64,000 nucleotides of DNA from Ligustrum vulgare. Lineage: Eukaryota > Streptophyta > Magnoliopsida > Lamiales > Oleaceae. The notes beneath the pieces are model-generated. The model did not search any database. It was not told the origin of the DNA and was given only the letters and a program-made list of their open reading frames with translations. Position 1 is the first letter of the stretch, and each line of letters starts with the position of its first letter. Location: assembly GCA_963555705.1 (NCBI GenBank), contig OY743169.1, positions 51,636,124 through 51,700,123 of the forward strand, given 5' to 3'. A program made the translations under genes and the position numbers. Below are positions 14,613-25,503 of this stretch, in pieces.

Positions 14613-15633
14613 GGGTACGCCGATCCCCCGCGCCCCATTTCTCACTCGCATCTTTCATGAACTAGAAGTACACCCATTCTTTCTTAAAAACTTGGGATAC
14701 ATAACTTTTGAACAAACTTGCACCTTGACACATTTCTTTCATTTAAAAACATTTGACTTTCCAATTTCGATATCAATGCATGCTTGATGATGCAATGACA
14801 TGATAATGTGCATGCTTGAACATTCCTCTTAATAACATATACTTTCATAAAGTAAATGAAATTCATCAAAGCAAGTAAGTTGCAAACAGTCATTTACACA
14901 TTTCACATTTACATTTAACTTCTATGAAAATAGGGGAAGTTTACTTACCTGTAGTCCTTAGTAATCACTTTACTTAATATGCAGGTGGAAGTCTTGGTTG
15001 CCCGCGACGTCAATGTACCGTTTCTCCTAATTAATTTCCATTCATTAACAAAAATATGGCTTTCAATTCAAAAGCATATGTATTGATTATTCCTTACTCA
15101 ATTTTCTAAATTACAAATCTAATTATTTACAGTTCTTAAAAAATTAACCGAAGTCCCAATTTAAACATAAATCAGTCAAAAATCCATCCAATTATCTCAA
15201 ACTCAAAACTCTTGAAATAAAATCTTGCATATAACAAGAAAGATGTGTATATATATATATACACTGCTTCCATTAAAACTCTAACTTCGAAATTGACATT
15301 TAGCATACAAAAATTTTAACTACAACTTGAATCTGAATTTATATATATATATATTTTAGCAAAAACTTAAACCTGAATTTCTATACATACAAACAGAAAC
15401 CTGAGATATATACGTATATGCACCTTATCCACAGATTCAAGACTAATCTGGATTTCAAGATTGCCCACGCATTTATATATATATATATATATACATACAT
15501 ACATATAATCAATAATTTCAACCGTGTGTGTGGGTGTGAAAAATCGTGTGTGTGTGTCCGGTTTTGTGTGTGTGTGCGCATGAGAGGGGAAGGGGAAGGG
15601 AGGGGATGGGCCTTACCGGTGATGGAGGTGCAC

Positions 15634-15743
15634 AGTGGTGGTGGTGGTGGTGGTGGCTGGCGGTGCGCGAGGAAGGGACGGAGAGAGAGCAGCGGCTGCG
15701 GTGAGGCAAGAGACGAGCGATATAGAGAGAGAGGCCGAGGGTG

Positions 15744-15814
<71 letters not shown>
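15634..15814. repeat. Microsatellites (GGT)n, (GT)n and (GA)n
   Basis: GGT repeats at about 15634-15658, GT repeats at about 15745-15777 and GA repeats at 15777-15814. The apparent reading frames here come from the repeats. Confidence 0.9.
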
Positions 15815-15819
<5 letters not shown>

Positions 15820-16235
15820 GGGGAATGTGCGGTTTTAGACTAGGTATAGGTTTAAATTTTGACACTTTGCAATTTGGTCCATCTACTCTCAAAAATGGGT
15901 AATTTAAGTGCAATCCTTCATAAGTTTAACAAAGTGCCCTAAAATATTTTCTTATTTACAAAATAATGCAATCTAGGCAAATTACAATTTAATAAAAATA
16001 GAAATTTGGTAAGTAACAAATCAAATAAATAATTAAGCATAAAATTGTATGTAAAAATTTATAACTTTCTAATTGGTACATCGATCGGGGTGCCGTCCAA
16101 ATCCTTCCACTGCAAAATGATTGAAATTATAGACGATAATTATCAAAAAAATTGAAAATTTATAACAACATTAACATAAATATCACATGAAATTTCAGAA
16201 TTGCCCATAAAATGAAAAACGGTATTACACACACA

Positions 16236-16238
<3 letters not shown>

Positions 16239-16310
<72 letters not shown>
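16239..16310. repeat. (CT)n microsatellite
   Basis: An uninterrupted run of about 36 CT units directly after the right end of the LTR-like block. Confidence 0.95.
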
Positions 16311-16314
<4 letters not shown>

Positions 16315-16338
16315 CCACCCCAATTCAAAATCCAAATC

Positions 16339-16830
16339 TTGAACAAGATCAAGCCCAACCATGTCCACGAGGAGCCCGAGCATCAACTCATTATCACTAG
16401 CTTGAAGGATTGGCAAATTGCTCATGATCACTCAAGGAGCTCGAGCATCAGTACATTATCATCAGATTTCAGTTCTAAATTACCGACGAAATATGTACAT
16501 GTCAACATTTGGAAGGCTGAAGGTGCATATTTGTATGCGCAAACTCCCACAGCTTACTCCAAGAATGTAGAGTTAAAGAAAACTAAAGGATTTTGTAAGA
16601 AAACTACTATTCGCGAGCTAGTATTTCTAAGAGGTTATAGTCCTTTTTTTTTTTCGCTTGGGAGTAATATTCAGGTCTTCTGCTAAGGTCCTTGGAAAGG
16701 GCACATTTGACACTGTGTACAGTGTAACACTTAAAAAAATGGAAAAACAGTCGTGGTAAAGAAACAATCGGTGGATGGCGGTAATGCATCGGAGGAGGAT
16801 GTGGTGGTGGTGATACGCGTTGTAATTAAT
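16339..16830 (+). pseudogene. Relic of an LRR receptor-like kinase (subfamily III type)
   Basis: A juxtamembrane-like stretch ends in IRELVFLRGYSP, which matches the LVFF-G region before the kinase domain of LRR-III receptor kinases. After a frameshift in the T run near 16643-16654 the glycine loop SSAKVLGKGTFDTVYSVTLK follows (16679-16738). A further frameshift in the A run near 16732-16738 leads to NGKTVVVKKQSVDGGNASEE with the ATP-binding lysine region. Nothing beyond it is recognisable. Identification rests on the short P-loop region. Confidence 0.5.
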
Positions 16831-17313
16831 TACAAAATTGAATGAAAGTTACAATTATAAGTAATTACAAACTGTAATTTATGACATAAAGTAATTGAGT
16901 TGTAATTATATATTAAGTTACAGTTTTAATTAATTACAACTCGTAACTAACTCAATTAAATTCATTAGAAATTGAAATTTCGAGTGACTTGTAATATACA
17001 ATTAAATTACAATAGTAATTAATTAGTTACACTTGTAATTGATTACAAAATTGAAATTCAGTTACCATTCTAATCAATCATAAATTATTATTCATTTACA
17101 ATAAAGAATTAATTAATTTTAAAAGAGAAATGAACTTTAATTTAAAATAGTAATGAGTTACATTTGTAATTGATTAAAAAATTGAAATTAAGTTACAATT
17201 GTAATTAATTACAAACTGTATTTCATTACAATTTGCAGCTAATTTAGTTTTTTTTTTTAAAAAGGAATGAACTAGTGACTTGTAATATAAAACTAAATTA
17301 TAATATTAATTAA
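16820..17313. repeat. AT-rich (TTGTAATTAATTACAA) tandem repeat, host of Helitron H2
   Basis: Diverged units carrying GTAATTAATTACAAA, ACAAAATTGAAATTAAGTTA and GTGACTTGTAATAT (16984 and 17276). The array resumes at 19738-19810 directly after the Helitron, with the joint TAATTAA + TTAGTTAC present uninterrupted at about 17017-17030. Confidence 0.75.
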
Positions 17314-17744
17314 CTAGTATTCGCACCCGTGCGATGCACGGGACAAAATATTATAATTATTAATTATTGAATAACTAAATAAATCTATTAAAAAAGTGAG
17401 AAATAGAAAAAAAATATAAATCTATTTTTTACATTTGTGGAAAATCTATAATTTCTTTAAAAATTAAAAGTTGACACAAATATTATTCTAAAAATATTAA
17501 GTTCAATCAAAACTATAGCACAAAAATGTAAGCAAACTTCTGTATTTCTTTACCCAACAAAGTTGTAATAAACTGATAACAGGTTCCGAGAGGTTGTTAA
17601 TATTGTTAAATATTTATTCATCTTTTCTACATACTCAGTCCACAACTTCATAGATAGATGATTTTTTAATTTTATTTTCAATAATAATAATAATAAACTA
17701 TTATAATAAAAGACTATAAAATTTAAAAAAAAAAAATGGCAACA

Positions 17745-17834
17745 CCCCAAGTCTTCAATTATGATGTCCATGTATTTTGCCACCATCGGATCACTCTTAA
17801 CCTTATCTTTTGCAACAACCTCTCCAATAACGTC
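17745..17834 (-). pseudogene. OB-fold fragment resembling Helitron-associated RPA70
   Basis: The peptide DVIGEVVAKDKV...VAKYMDIIIEDL matches the DVIG-V ... I-I-D-E/L pattern of plant RPA70-like OB folds found in Helitrons and in RPA1 homologues. It is about 30 residues with no start codon of its own and no further domain, so it is a relic of the autonomous element or a captured fragment. Confidence 0.45.
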
Positions 17835-18845
17835 CACACACACATACACACACAAATAATAAATAAAAAAATAAACCAATATAAATGAAATAAGGAAAAT
17901 TGTAAGAACCTATAAAAATCTATATAAAGAACACAGCTCAGTCTCATCTTATCTTTTGTGCTACCAACACATCAGCAAATGGACGATATTCAGTATATAC
18001 ACACGTCTACATGTCTTATACTTTGCGTTGTTGTGAACAACTGAGAAGTGACGCATTACGTACAATCGTCAATCAAGCAACTTAGGTTTAAAAACTCTAA
18101 TCAATCACTTATTAACTTCTGTTTGAATACGAAAATCCTACAAACACACATAACAAAACTTTTTTATTTGGCCCATATAAATATTAGAACTAAACATTAT
18201 GAGTCCATAATAAAATATTGGCACAATGTCTTTCTTAATGATGTGACAAACATTTTTCAATGTGAAAAGTGTAGTATTGTAGATGCTCTTACCTTTACTT
18301 TTGATTATTATTGTTGCTTTCCATTTTCTCAATTTTAAGACTATCGATCATAGAATTGTGAATGAGAAGAAGGATGTTTATTTGAAATCCACAAAAAATC
18401 TGGGAAGATGTTGAAATGCAATGGAACAAAGTAAATCTTGAAGATAGTATGCGTTAAAACAAAGCACTTCGTTATTTACAATTTTCTTTAAACAATGGAA
18501 AAACCTTTTAAATGTACCATTTTTTAATTAAAATAAAATACGACACTATTCAATGCATAGAGAATATAAAAAGACAATTGAATTGAATTCTATCATATCA
18601 TTACAAACTATTAAACTCGAAAAATCAATAATTTTGATATATTCACCGTGAGAAAATAACTTAACAAGATTTTTATAAGTTATGATATACTCGAACCCTA
18701 TTAGTTGTACATAAAAAAATAAAAAAATAACAATTTGATTCTAAAAGAAGAAAAAAAAAAAATTTTAACTGAAGACATATTAAATTATACATTTTTTTTA
18801 ATTGAAAACATATTAAATCATACATTTTAAACTGAAAACATATTA

Positions 18846-19023
18846 AGTGCTTGTTTGGTTTTCATCAAATTATTCTCATTTTTCTACCGTCCTCAATCTC
18901 AACAATCCATTAAAAGTCAAGCCCACAATATTTGATTTTTCAACCAAATTTCAAATATCTATTCTCCTAAAAATCACTATTCATTTTTAAAAAATTCATT
19001 TTAACTAAAATCAAACACACACT
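18846..19023. mobile_element. MITE with AGTG(C/T)(T/G)TGTTTG(G/A)TTTT ends
   Basis: The left end AGTGCTTGTTTGGTTTT and the reverse of the right end AGTGTGTGTTTGATTTT match at 14 of 17 positions. The interior motif AAAGTCAAGCCCACAAT is shared with the element at 8034-8312. Confidence 0.6.
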
Positions 19024-19810
19024 AAAATAGTATATAATAAGAAAAAATAAAAATAAAACAACCCATTTCATTACTTGTTAGTAATATATTAAAAACAAAA
19101 GGACTATACCTTTAGTACAAATACAAACATATATTTATAAAAAACCAATAATACTTTGTCATTGTCGTTCTACAATTTTTGGGGACACAATTTGATCACT
19201 TTAGAATTACATCTTCATGAAGGCTAAAGAACTTGACGTAATAGACTATATAAAACAAAAAACAATAATATTAACCATGTAAAATTTAAATACTTAAAAT
19301 TTTAAATCCATATAAAATATTAAAGCCAAATAATATTGCTTATTTGTAAAAAGTGCAGATAAATCAACTAAAGAACACTGAATTTTTATTTATTTATTTT
19401 TTATTTTATTTTATTATAGTAGTAGTACAAAGAAACTCCCACTATGTATAAATAATTTCAAGAAATTAAAAAACTTAAAATTTATCTCCTCTTAAATGTA
19501 TCCATTGTAAAAACAAAAAAACAAAAAAGACAGTTGAAAGGATTTTAAGTGCCAATACAGCTGGCACATTTAAGGGTCTTAAACCAACTTAAATTTATTG
19601 TTTTCCAATGCTTCCGTAGTCCAATGAAACATATGCAGATAAACAACTGGAATTAAAGAAAAGAAAAAGAAAAAAAAAACTTTTTAGGCGGGAAAATTTT
19701 GCTAGACTTAGTTGTTATATATATATAGATATATAGATTAGTTACATTTATAATTGATTACAAAATTGAAATTAAGTTATAATTGTAATTAATTACAAAT
19801 TGTATTTCCA

Positions 19811-20497
19811 TAGCTTCATGGAAAATACCTGATTTTGGGAATTTATTTTGTTTTGTAAAAATATATTTTAAAATACGTTTGCAAAAATACCCAACTTTTC
19901 GTATCATAATTGAAACTTACTTCATTTTCAAATTTTTATGATACTTTAGGCGAAATTGTAGTATTGTCTTGAAACTTTACACTTGTTTTATGATACCATA
20001 CACAAATCAATACTCATGCACACTACTTTCCATCACCTCCATCATCCTGCAAGATCACCGCCATCTCCATCAACTAAGCCACTAACAAATTCACCTCCGT
20101 CATCGTCTTTTATACCCTCCACAAGCCCACCCACACCACCAAGAACCATCGCTACTGAGTACTAGCTAAGACTCCACCTTGGAACACCATGACCGAACCC
20201 ATCATCGGTTGTGAAAACATCACCAACACCAACACCAGCCCGTGTTGAATAAAAAACGAACATCACCAACACCACCACAACGCCTCCACCAAAGCGCGGA
20301 AGAGAATGGCTCTGGACAGAACGGACAGGTGCCGGATTGGGAAGAAGAAACGGCGGCGGCGTACATGTATGCTATTAAGGAAGAAGCGGCGCATAGGTGG
20401 ACCATGGAAGAAGACGCGACGCAGAGGTTGGGAGAGAAGAAGCTGAGGAACGTGTTTTTATGTTGAATTTCATTGGAGCGTATTCTTCAATTTCATG

Positions 20498-20529
<32 letters not shown>

Positions 20530-20715
20530 GTAGCTGGTGCAATATTCCCTACCTAAAATATAAGTCCTTCAAGTTTTGTATTTGTGTACTTAACCCAAGG
20601 GATTAAACCAATTTGGGCTGGTCGGATGATTTGGGCTTGGATTGAATAATTATATCATGGCTTTAAATCTGATTTTAAGACTCATTTACCTACCTCTATT
20701 GCCAAAATTAAGGAA
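19811..20715. other. No intact gene; possible truncated member of the TGTGAC family
   Basis: Starts near GGAAAATACCTGATTTTGGGA (19819), similar to the inner end of the element at 35388 read in reverse. It then carries a C/A-rich stretch (20020-20460) with ACC/CCA codon-like runs whose frames contain stops, and a 31-base T tract (20500-20526 region). I cannot assign it with confidence. Confidence 0.3.
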
Positions 20716-22521
20716 GGGAAAATTACACTAGTCCCTGTTTCTCAAAGATACTATTTCAAAATCTGGTGCAAAACTTTTTTTTTTTAATTATCAGGTGTTA
20801 ATTTTATTTATTAACTCATTAATGCATAATTAAAGTTATAAAACGTCTTCAATAGTTCTATCTCTAATCTCTCAGTCTTCAGAAACGACATCTCCCTCCA
20901 CTGTCAATGTCTACCTTCCCTCCCTTCAACCGCAGCAGATAATGCCAGGCGTCGGAGATGCTTCCTGTCAATGGGAAGTGGCGACGAGATCAGCTGCAGA
21001 CAACCGCTCCCCGTTGCCTATGCTTCCTGCTTCGACAAAGCAGTGGTGATATTCGTCACTGTCGATGCTTCCTGCCAATGAGAATTAGCAGCGAGATCTT
21101 GCCGCCACTGCCTCAAAGCATGAATCTGCAACATCTATGATTGAGGCATTTTTATTGAAATGTTAAAATAGTGATGGTGGTGGATTGAGGCTTCGGTGGT
21201 GTTGATGGAAATGTGTGGTGTGTTGAGGCTTTGATGGTTATGTGATGGTGGTGGGTGTTATTAAGTTGTGACGTGAATGTAGTGCGATTTTGTTGGTGAA
21301 CAGTTTTTGGTTGTGGAGGTTCTGGTGGTGGTGGCCTTCGATTGTGGCAGCAACTGCAGCGACGGGATGGCGATATTGCGGAAGGTGAACAGTTTTTGGT
21401 TGGAGTTTACAGGTTGGATGGGGTGAGGTGTGGTAGGTGGGGTTAGGGTTTGGTGTCTTGAAAAGTGATTGTGCTTAATTTTTAGCAATTTTGACCAATT
21501 ATTAGGTAAATGTGACCAAAATATTGACATAGTGTGACTTTTTGCGACTTGATAAAAGCGGAATGTGACCAAGAAATGTGTAAAAGCTTTCCCCATAAGC
21601 TTACCTTCCCAAGCCTTCCTAACCTAATTGTGTGTGAACAATGAATCGTGACAAGTCGACCGATCCATAATGAAAGCACCTGTAGATAGAAGTCGTTTGT
21701 CGACCGTTGGACTCATCGTCAAGGTGGGTGTGAAGTTGATATAAGGCAGGCAGAGCAGGGTGCCTGTACATAACCAATAGACAGAGGGAATGGGCTTTGA
21801 TTTTTTATGACATTCAAGTAGCCGCCTTGTATGCATCCTTCCACGGGCCCACCCACCGGGGCTGTCTATCCATGTAGGGCAGAATAATCTTGTGCGCGAA
21901 CCCAACAAGGTATTTGAGACCAATAAATAAATATTATGTGACCAATTGTGGGTGATTGGGATCAATTATAATAGAGATTGTGACCGAACGTGACTTTGTG
22001 TGACCATTGGATGAGGACATGATGTGACCTACAATTGTGCAAATATAACCTTTGTATGATCGAGTTGTGACTTTGTGTGACCGAACCGTGACTTTGTGTG
22101 ACCAACTGTGACTTTGTGTGACCATTGGATGATGATGTGATGTGACCTACAGTTATGTCAAATATGGCCTTATGTGAACGAGCTGTGAACAAACTGTGAT
22201 CGAACTGTGACTTTATGTGACCTTGTATGACCAACTGTAATCTCGTATGATCGAACTATAATCTTATGTGATCGAACTGTGACTTTTGGGTGGGGTGGGG
22301 TGGGGGAGTGGGACGGATACGAAACAGATTGTTGTTTTTATTTATCATTATATTAGTTTTAATTTAATTATAAGAGAGAACTATTTTTTATATCATTAAT
22401 AATATTATATTTATTTTTTATTATTAATAAACACCTGATTTTTTTTTTTTTAAAAAAAAAATTCTAAATTTTGTTAGTTTTAAAAAGGTAACTTTAAATA
22501 TAGCTGTCATGCACTCTTCCC
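20716..22521. mobile_element. TGTGAC-family element A
   Basis: Ends GGGAAAATTACACTAG (left) and, in reverse, GGGAAGAGTGCATGAC (right) are similar to the ends of element C (37919-40419). Order is shared with C: a C/T-rich first part, GGTGGTGG-rich middle, TGTGACTTTGTGTGACC minisatellite, then TTAATAAACACCTGATT and a poly-T/A tract before the right end. No target duplication is visible, so boundaries are less sure than for C. A GC-richer island (about 21600-21920) interrupts the minisatellite and has no recognisable content. Confidence 0.5.
21960..22300. repeat. Degenerate TGTGACTTTGTGTGACC minisatellite
   Basis: About fifteen irregular copies of the phrase TGTGACTTTGTGTGACCAACTG and its variants (GAACTGTGATCG, CTTATGTGATCG). 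Units of 11, 22 and 33 bases are mixed. Confidence 0.8.
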
Positions 22522-23045
22522 ATATGTGGAAATTACACATAAACCTGTTTTTTAAGAAACCAAATTTCAAAAATCAGCCCAAACTTGTATAACTTCAAGT
22601 TTCAGGTTATAATTGGAATTTTAATAATAAAAAATAATATTATTAAAATATCACGTCCCACGTCTCTCTCTTGTCAACTCTAATTAATTCAAATCATTCA
22701 TCACAATCTCTGCTGATCCTGCCCCTCTCCTATAATCCTCTACAATGGCTCTCCCAAAACGCACCATCAGAAGCACCAGCGGTGCCACCACTGTAAGCGA
22801 CCACAGTAGGGTCGCTCGATGGATAGTGAATAGTACTTTTTCGTTTACAAGCCGTAACCAGTTAGATCTACAACTTTCACTGCAACTACGATTTTGTGGT
22901 AGGCAGTTGTACCACTGCATCGACCTACATCAGCGCCCCTACTTGAAGGAGGCACCAGCGCCTCTTCTCTGATCTAGCAGTGGTGGGATGCAAGCGGGTA
23001 CGATGAGTCTGACTCCAAAATCGCTCTGGTTGAATCTGCTTTTCT

Positions 23046-23102
23046 CAGGTCACATGTTGACGATTTTATGAGGTCACACTTTACGAGTCAACATGTGACC
23101 TG
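23046..23102. repeat. Perfect inverted repeat, 16-bp arms
   Basis: CAGGTCACATGTTGAC at 23046-23061 and its exact reverse complement at 23087-23102, with a 25-base loop that itself contains GAGGTCACAC. It lies in element B just before the CACTA insertion. Confidence 0.9.
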
Positions 23103-23362
23103 ATAATGCTTCAAACTCAACGTTGGAAAGAACGTCAGACACATTTGCTTCCTGGTGTTGATGGTGAGAAGTTTGTGTATACACTAGTACAAATTAGAGA
23201 AAAAAAATTAAGTAATTTACTTCGCTTTTTGCAAAAAACCGACGCGTAATAAAATAGCAATGGCATTTTCATAAATATGGTTGGACCATATGCGTCGTTT
23301 CCTATCTAGGAACCGACGCATATAGTTGATTTGAAGCGCAAGTACATAATGTGACATTACTA

Positions 23363-25503
23363 ATATCAGGGCCTAAACAACCGGAAAATGACATAGATGT
23401 TTACTTTGCGCCATTAATTGAAGATTTAAAGCTGTTGTAGAATGAAGATGTGTTGGTGTTTGATGCACATAGCCAAATGAATTTCACCTTACGTGCTATG
23501 ATATTTTTCACCATAAATGATTTTCCCGCTTATGGTAACTTATCGGGTTATACTAATAAAGGAACTAAAGCATGTCCCATTTGCGAGGAAGACACGGTTG
23601 ATCTTTGGTTGAAAAACTGTAAGAAAAATGTGTTTATGAGTCATCGAATTTTTCTTCCTGTTCAGCACCCTTATCGAAAGAAGAGAAAGCCCTTCAATGG
23701 AAAAATCGAGACTCGAGTTTCCTTCTTGCCATTAACAGGAAATGAGGTTTATGAACGAATTAAAATATTGATGTCGTGTTTGGAAAACCTTTTAAGCCTC
23801 CACAGAAGAGTCTTTGGAAGAAGAGATCCATATTTTGGGATCTACCGTACTGGGAACATTTACAAGTAAGGCATTGTCTTGATGTAATGCATGTGGAGAA
23901 AAATATATGTGATAGTATCATCGGGACATTATTGAACATTCAATGAAAGACGAAAGATGATATCAAAGTCAGAAAGGATATGGTAAAAATAGGGATAAGT
24001 TAGCACATCAAAAGTCGGAAAAGCGTACTTTTTTACGCCCAGCTTGTTATACTTTGTCTAGAAAAGAGAAAACAAGCTTTTGTGAGTGCTTAAATGCTGT
24101 TAAGGTTCCATCTGGATACTCTTCAAACATCAATAGTCTTGTGTCGATGAAGGACCTGAAATTGGTTAGCATGAAATCTCATGATTGTCATGTCTTAATG
24201 CAGCACTTGTTACTAGTTGCAATTCAAGGCATACTTCCAAAACATGTTAGACATGTAATTATAAAACTGTGTTTTTTCTTCAATGCAATTTGCAGTAAAG
24301 TTGTTGATCATGAGGCGTTGGATGATTTGCAGACCGATATTGTTATCACTCTATGTCAATTTGAAATGTATTTTCCGCCATCAGTTTTTGATGTTATGGT
24401 GCACTTACTTGTTCACTTCGTGAGAGAAATTAAGATTTGTGGTCCAGTGTTCTTAAGGTATATGTATCCATTCGAGAGATACATGGGGATAGTAAAAGGA
24501 TACATGAGAAACCGATTTAGACCTGAAGGAAATATCATTGAAGGTTATGCTGCTGAGGAGGTTATCGAATTTTGTAGTGATTACCTGAATGGTGTTGAGG
24601 CTATTGGTATTCCTAAAAAGCATCACAAGGGGAGACTCGAAGGTAAAGGTACGATTGGATGCAAAACAATCTTTCCAAGTGTTGAATTGAGAGACAAAGC
24701 ATACCGCTTTATCTTGCAACACCTAACTGAGGTTCATCTATATTTGGATCAGCACATGTCCATTTTAAGACAGCAGAATCCTTCAAAAGATGAAAGGTGG
24801 GTGACTAATCAACATAATTGCTCATTTGCAAAATGGTTCAAAGATCTAGTGATGAAAGAGTTGTCACAAACGCGGAATACAATTTCTGAAACGATAAAGT
24901 GGTTAGGGTATGGTCCTGGCGTACTTGTGAGGTCTTATGAAGAATGTGACATTAATGGGTATACATTTTACACAAAACGTCAATATTTTAATAGTACGAT
25001 GCAAAATAGTGAGTGACACAAGTAGCATTATCAAGAGATTTTTCCAGAGCCAAAGATACCAGATCAATAGATGCTGCAATGTCTTATTATGGTGTAATTT
25101 AAGATATTTGGGAACTTGATTACAAGGAGTTCAAGTTTCTTCTCTTCCAATGTAAATTGGTTGATAACCGACGGGGTGTTCGGGTGGACGAATTAGGTTT
25201 CACTTTAGTGGATTTTGGTCGGCTAAGCTATCTTGATGAGCCATTCATACTTGTATCACAAGCGAAACATGTATTTTATGTTCTTGATCATGTCGATACT
25301 AAGTGGTCAGTTGTCCTTCTAGGTAAGAGACGTATTGTTGGCATTAGTGATGTGGTGGATGAAGAAGACTACGACCACTTTGATGACCCCTCCATTTTCT
25401 GTTGGTATACAAATGGGTACAACTTCAAGGGAAGATAACTTTGAAACCGATTACAATAGTTGGGATCATGAAGAAGGATTGTGGATTGACCATCCTTCGT
25501 GAT
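23363..25503 (+). pseudogene. CACTA TNP2-like transposase, C-terminal part, degraded
   Basis: Begins abruptly at the middle of the family's transposase domain (PENDIDVYFAPLIEDLK), with a TAG at 23438 replacing Trp. It continues with TLRAMIFFTINDFPAYGNLS and ACPICEEDT, shifts frame near 23785, passes WDLPYWEHLQVRHCLDVMH, shifts again near 24000, then has a long open stretch (24054-25013) with the DUF4218 region (PFERYMGIVKGYMRNR, EGYAAEEVIEFC). The DUF4216 region follows after a stop at 25014 (DELGFTLVDFGRLSY). The whole N-terminal half is missing, so no active transposase can be made. The enzyme normally cuts the CACTA ends. Confidence 0.9.

Larger units (their letters stand above)
13777..16229. 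mobile_element. Long LTR-like block, possibly a solo LTR
   Basis: It begins TGTAACACCCCAAG and ends GGTATTACA, an inverted pair typical of long plant gypsy LTRs. It contains the phrases GGTGAGCTAAAGCTCGGTAAG and GTTTACTTACCTG seen in such LTRs, plus a three-copy 23-bp repeat and several microsatellites. A 5-bp target duplication is not visible (CTCCC left, CACAC right), possibly because the right flank has become a CT microsatellite. No coding sequence is adjacent, hence solo LTR. Confidence 0.45.
17314..19737 (-). mobile_element. Helitron H2, non-autonomous
   Basis: On the minus strand it starts TCTATATATCTATATATA (at 19737) and ends with a perfect hairpin CCCGTGCATCGCACGGG, then TGCGAATACTAG (at 17314). 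It sits between host A and T. The empty site is preserved inside the host repeat. The only recognisable internal homology is an OB-fold fragment at 17745-17834. It also carries a MITE at 18846-19023. Confidence 0.88.

Noticed and set aside
15418..15913. Several overlapping frames rich in Arg/Glu, Ser/Leu or His/Thr
   Set aside because: They are microsatellite translations (GT, GA, GGT) without constraint or motif.
16143..16400. Glu-Arg and Ser-Leu repeat frames
   Set aside because: Produced by the CT microsatellite.
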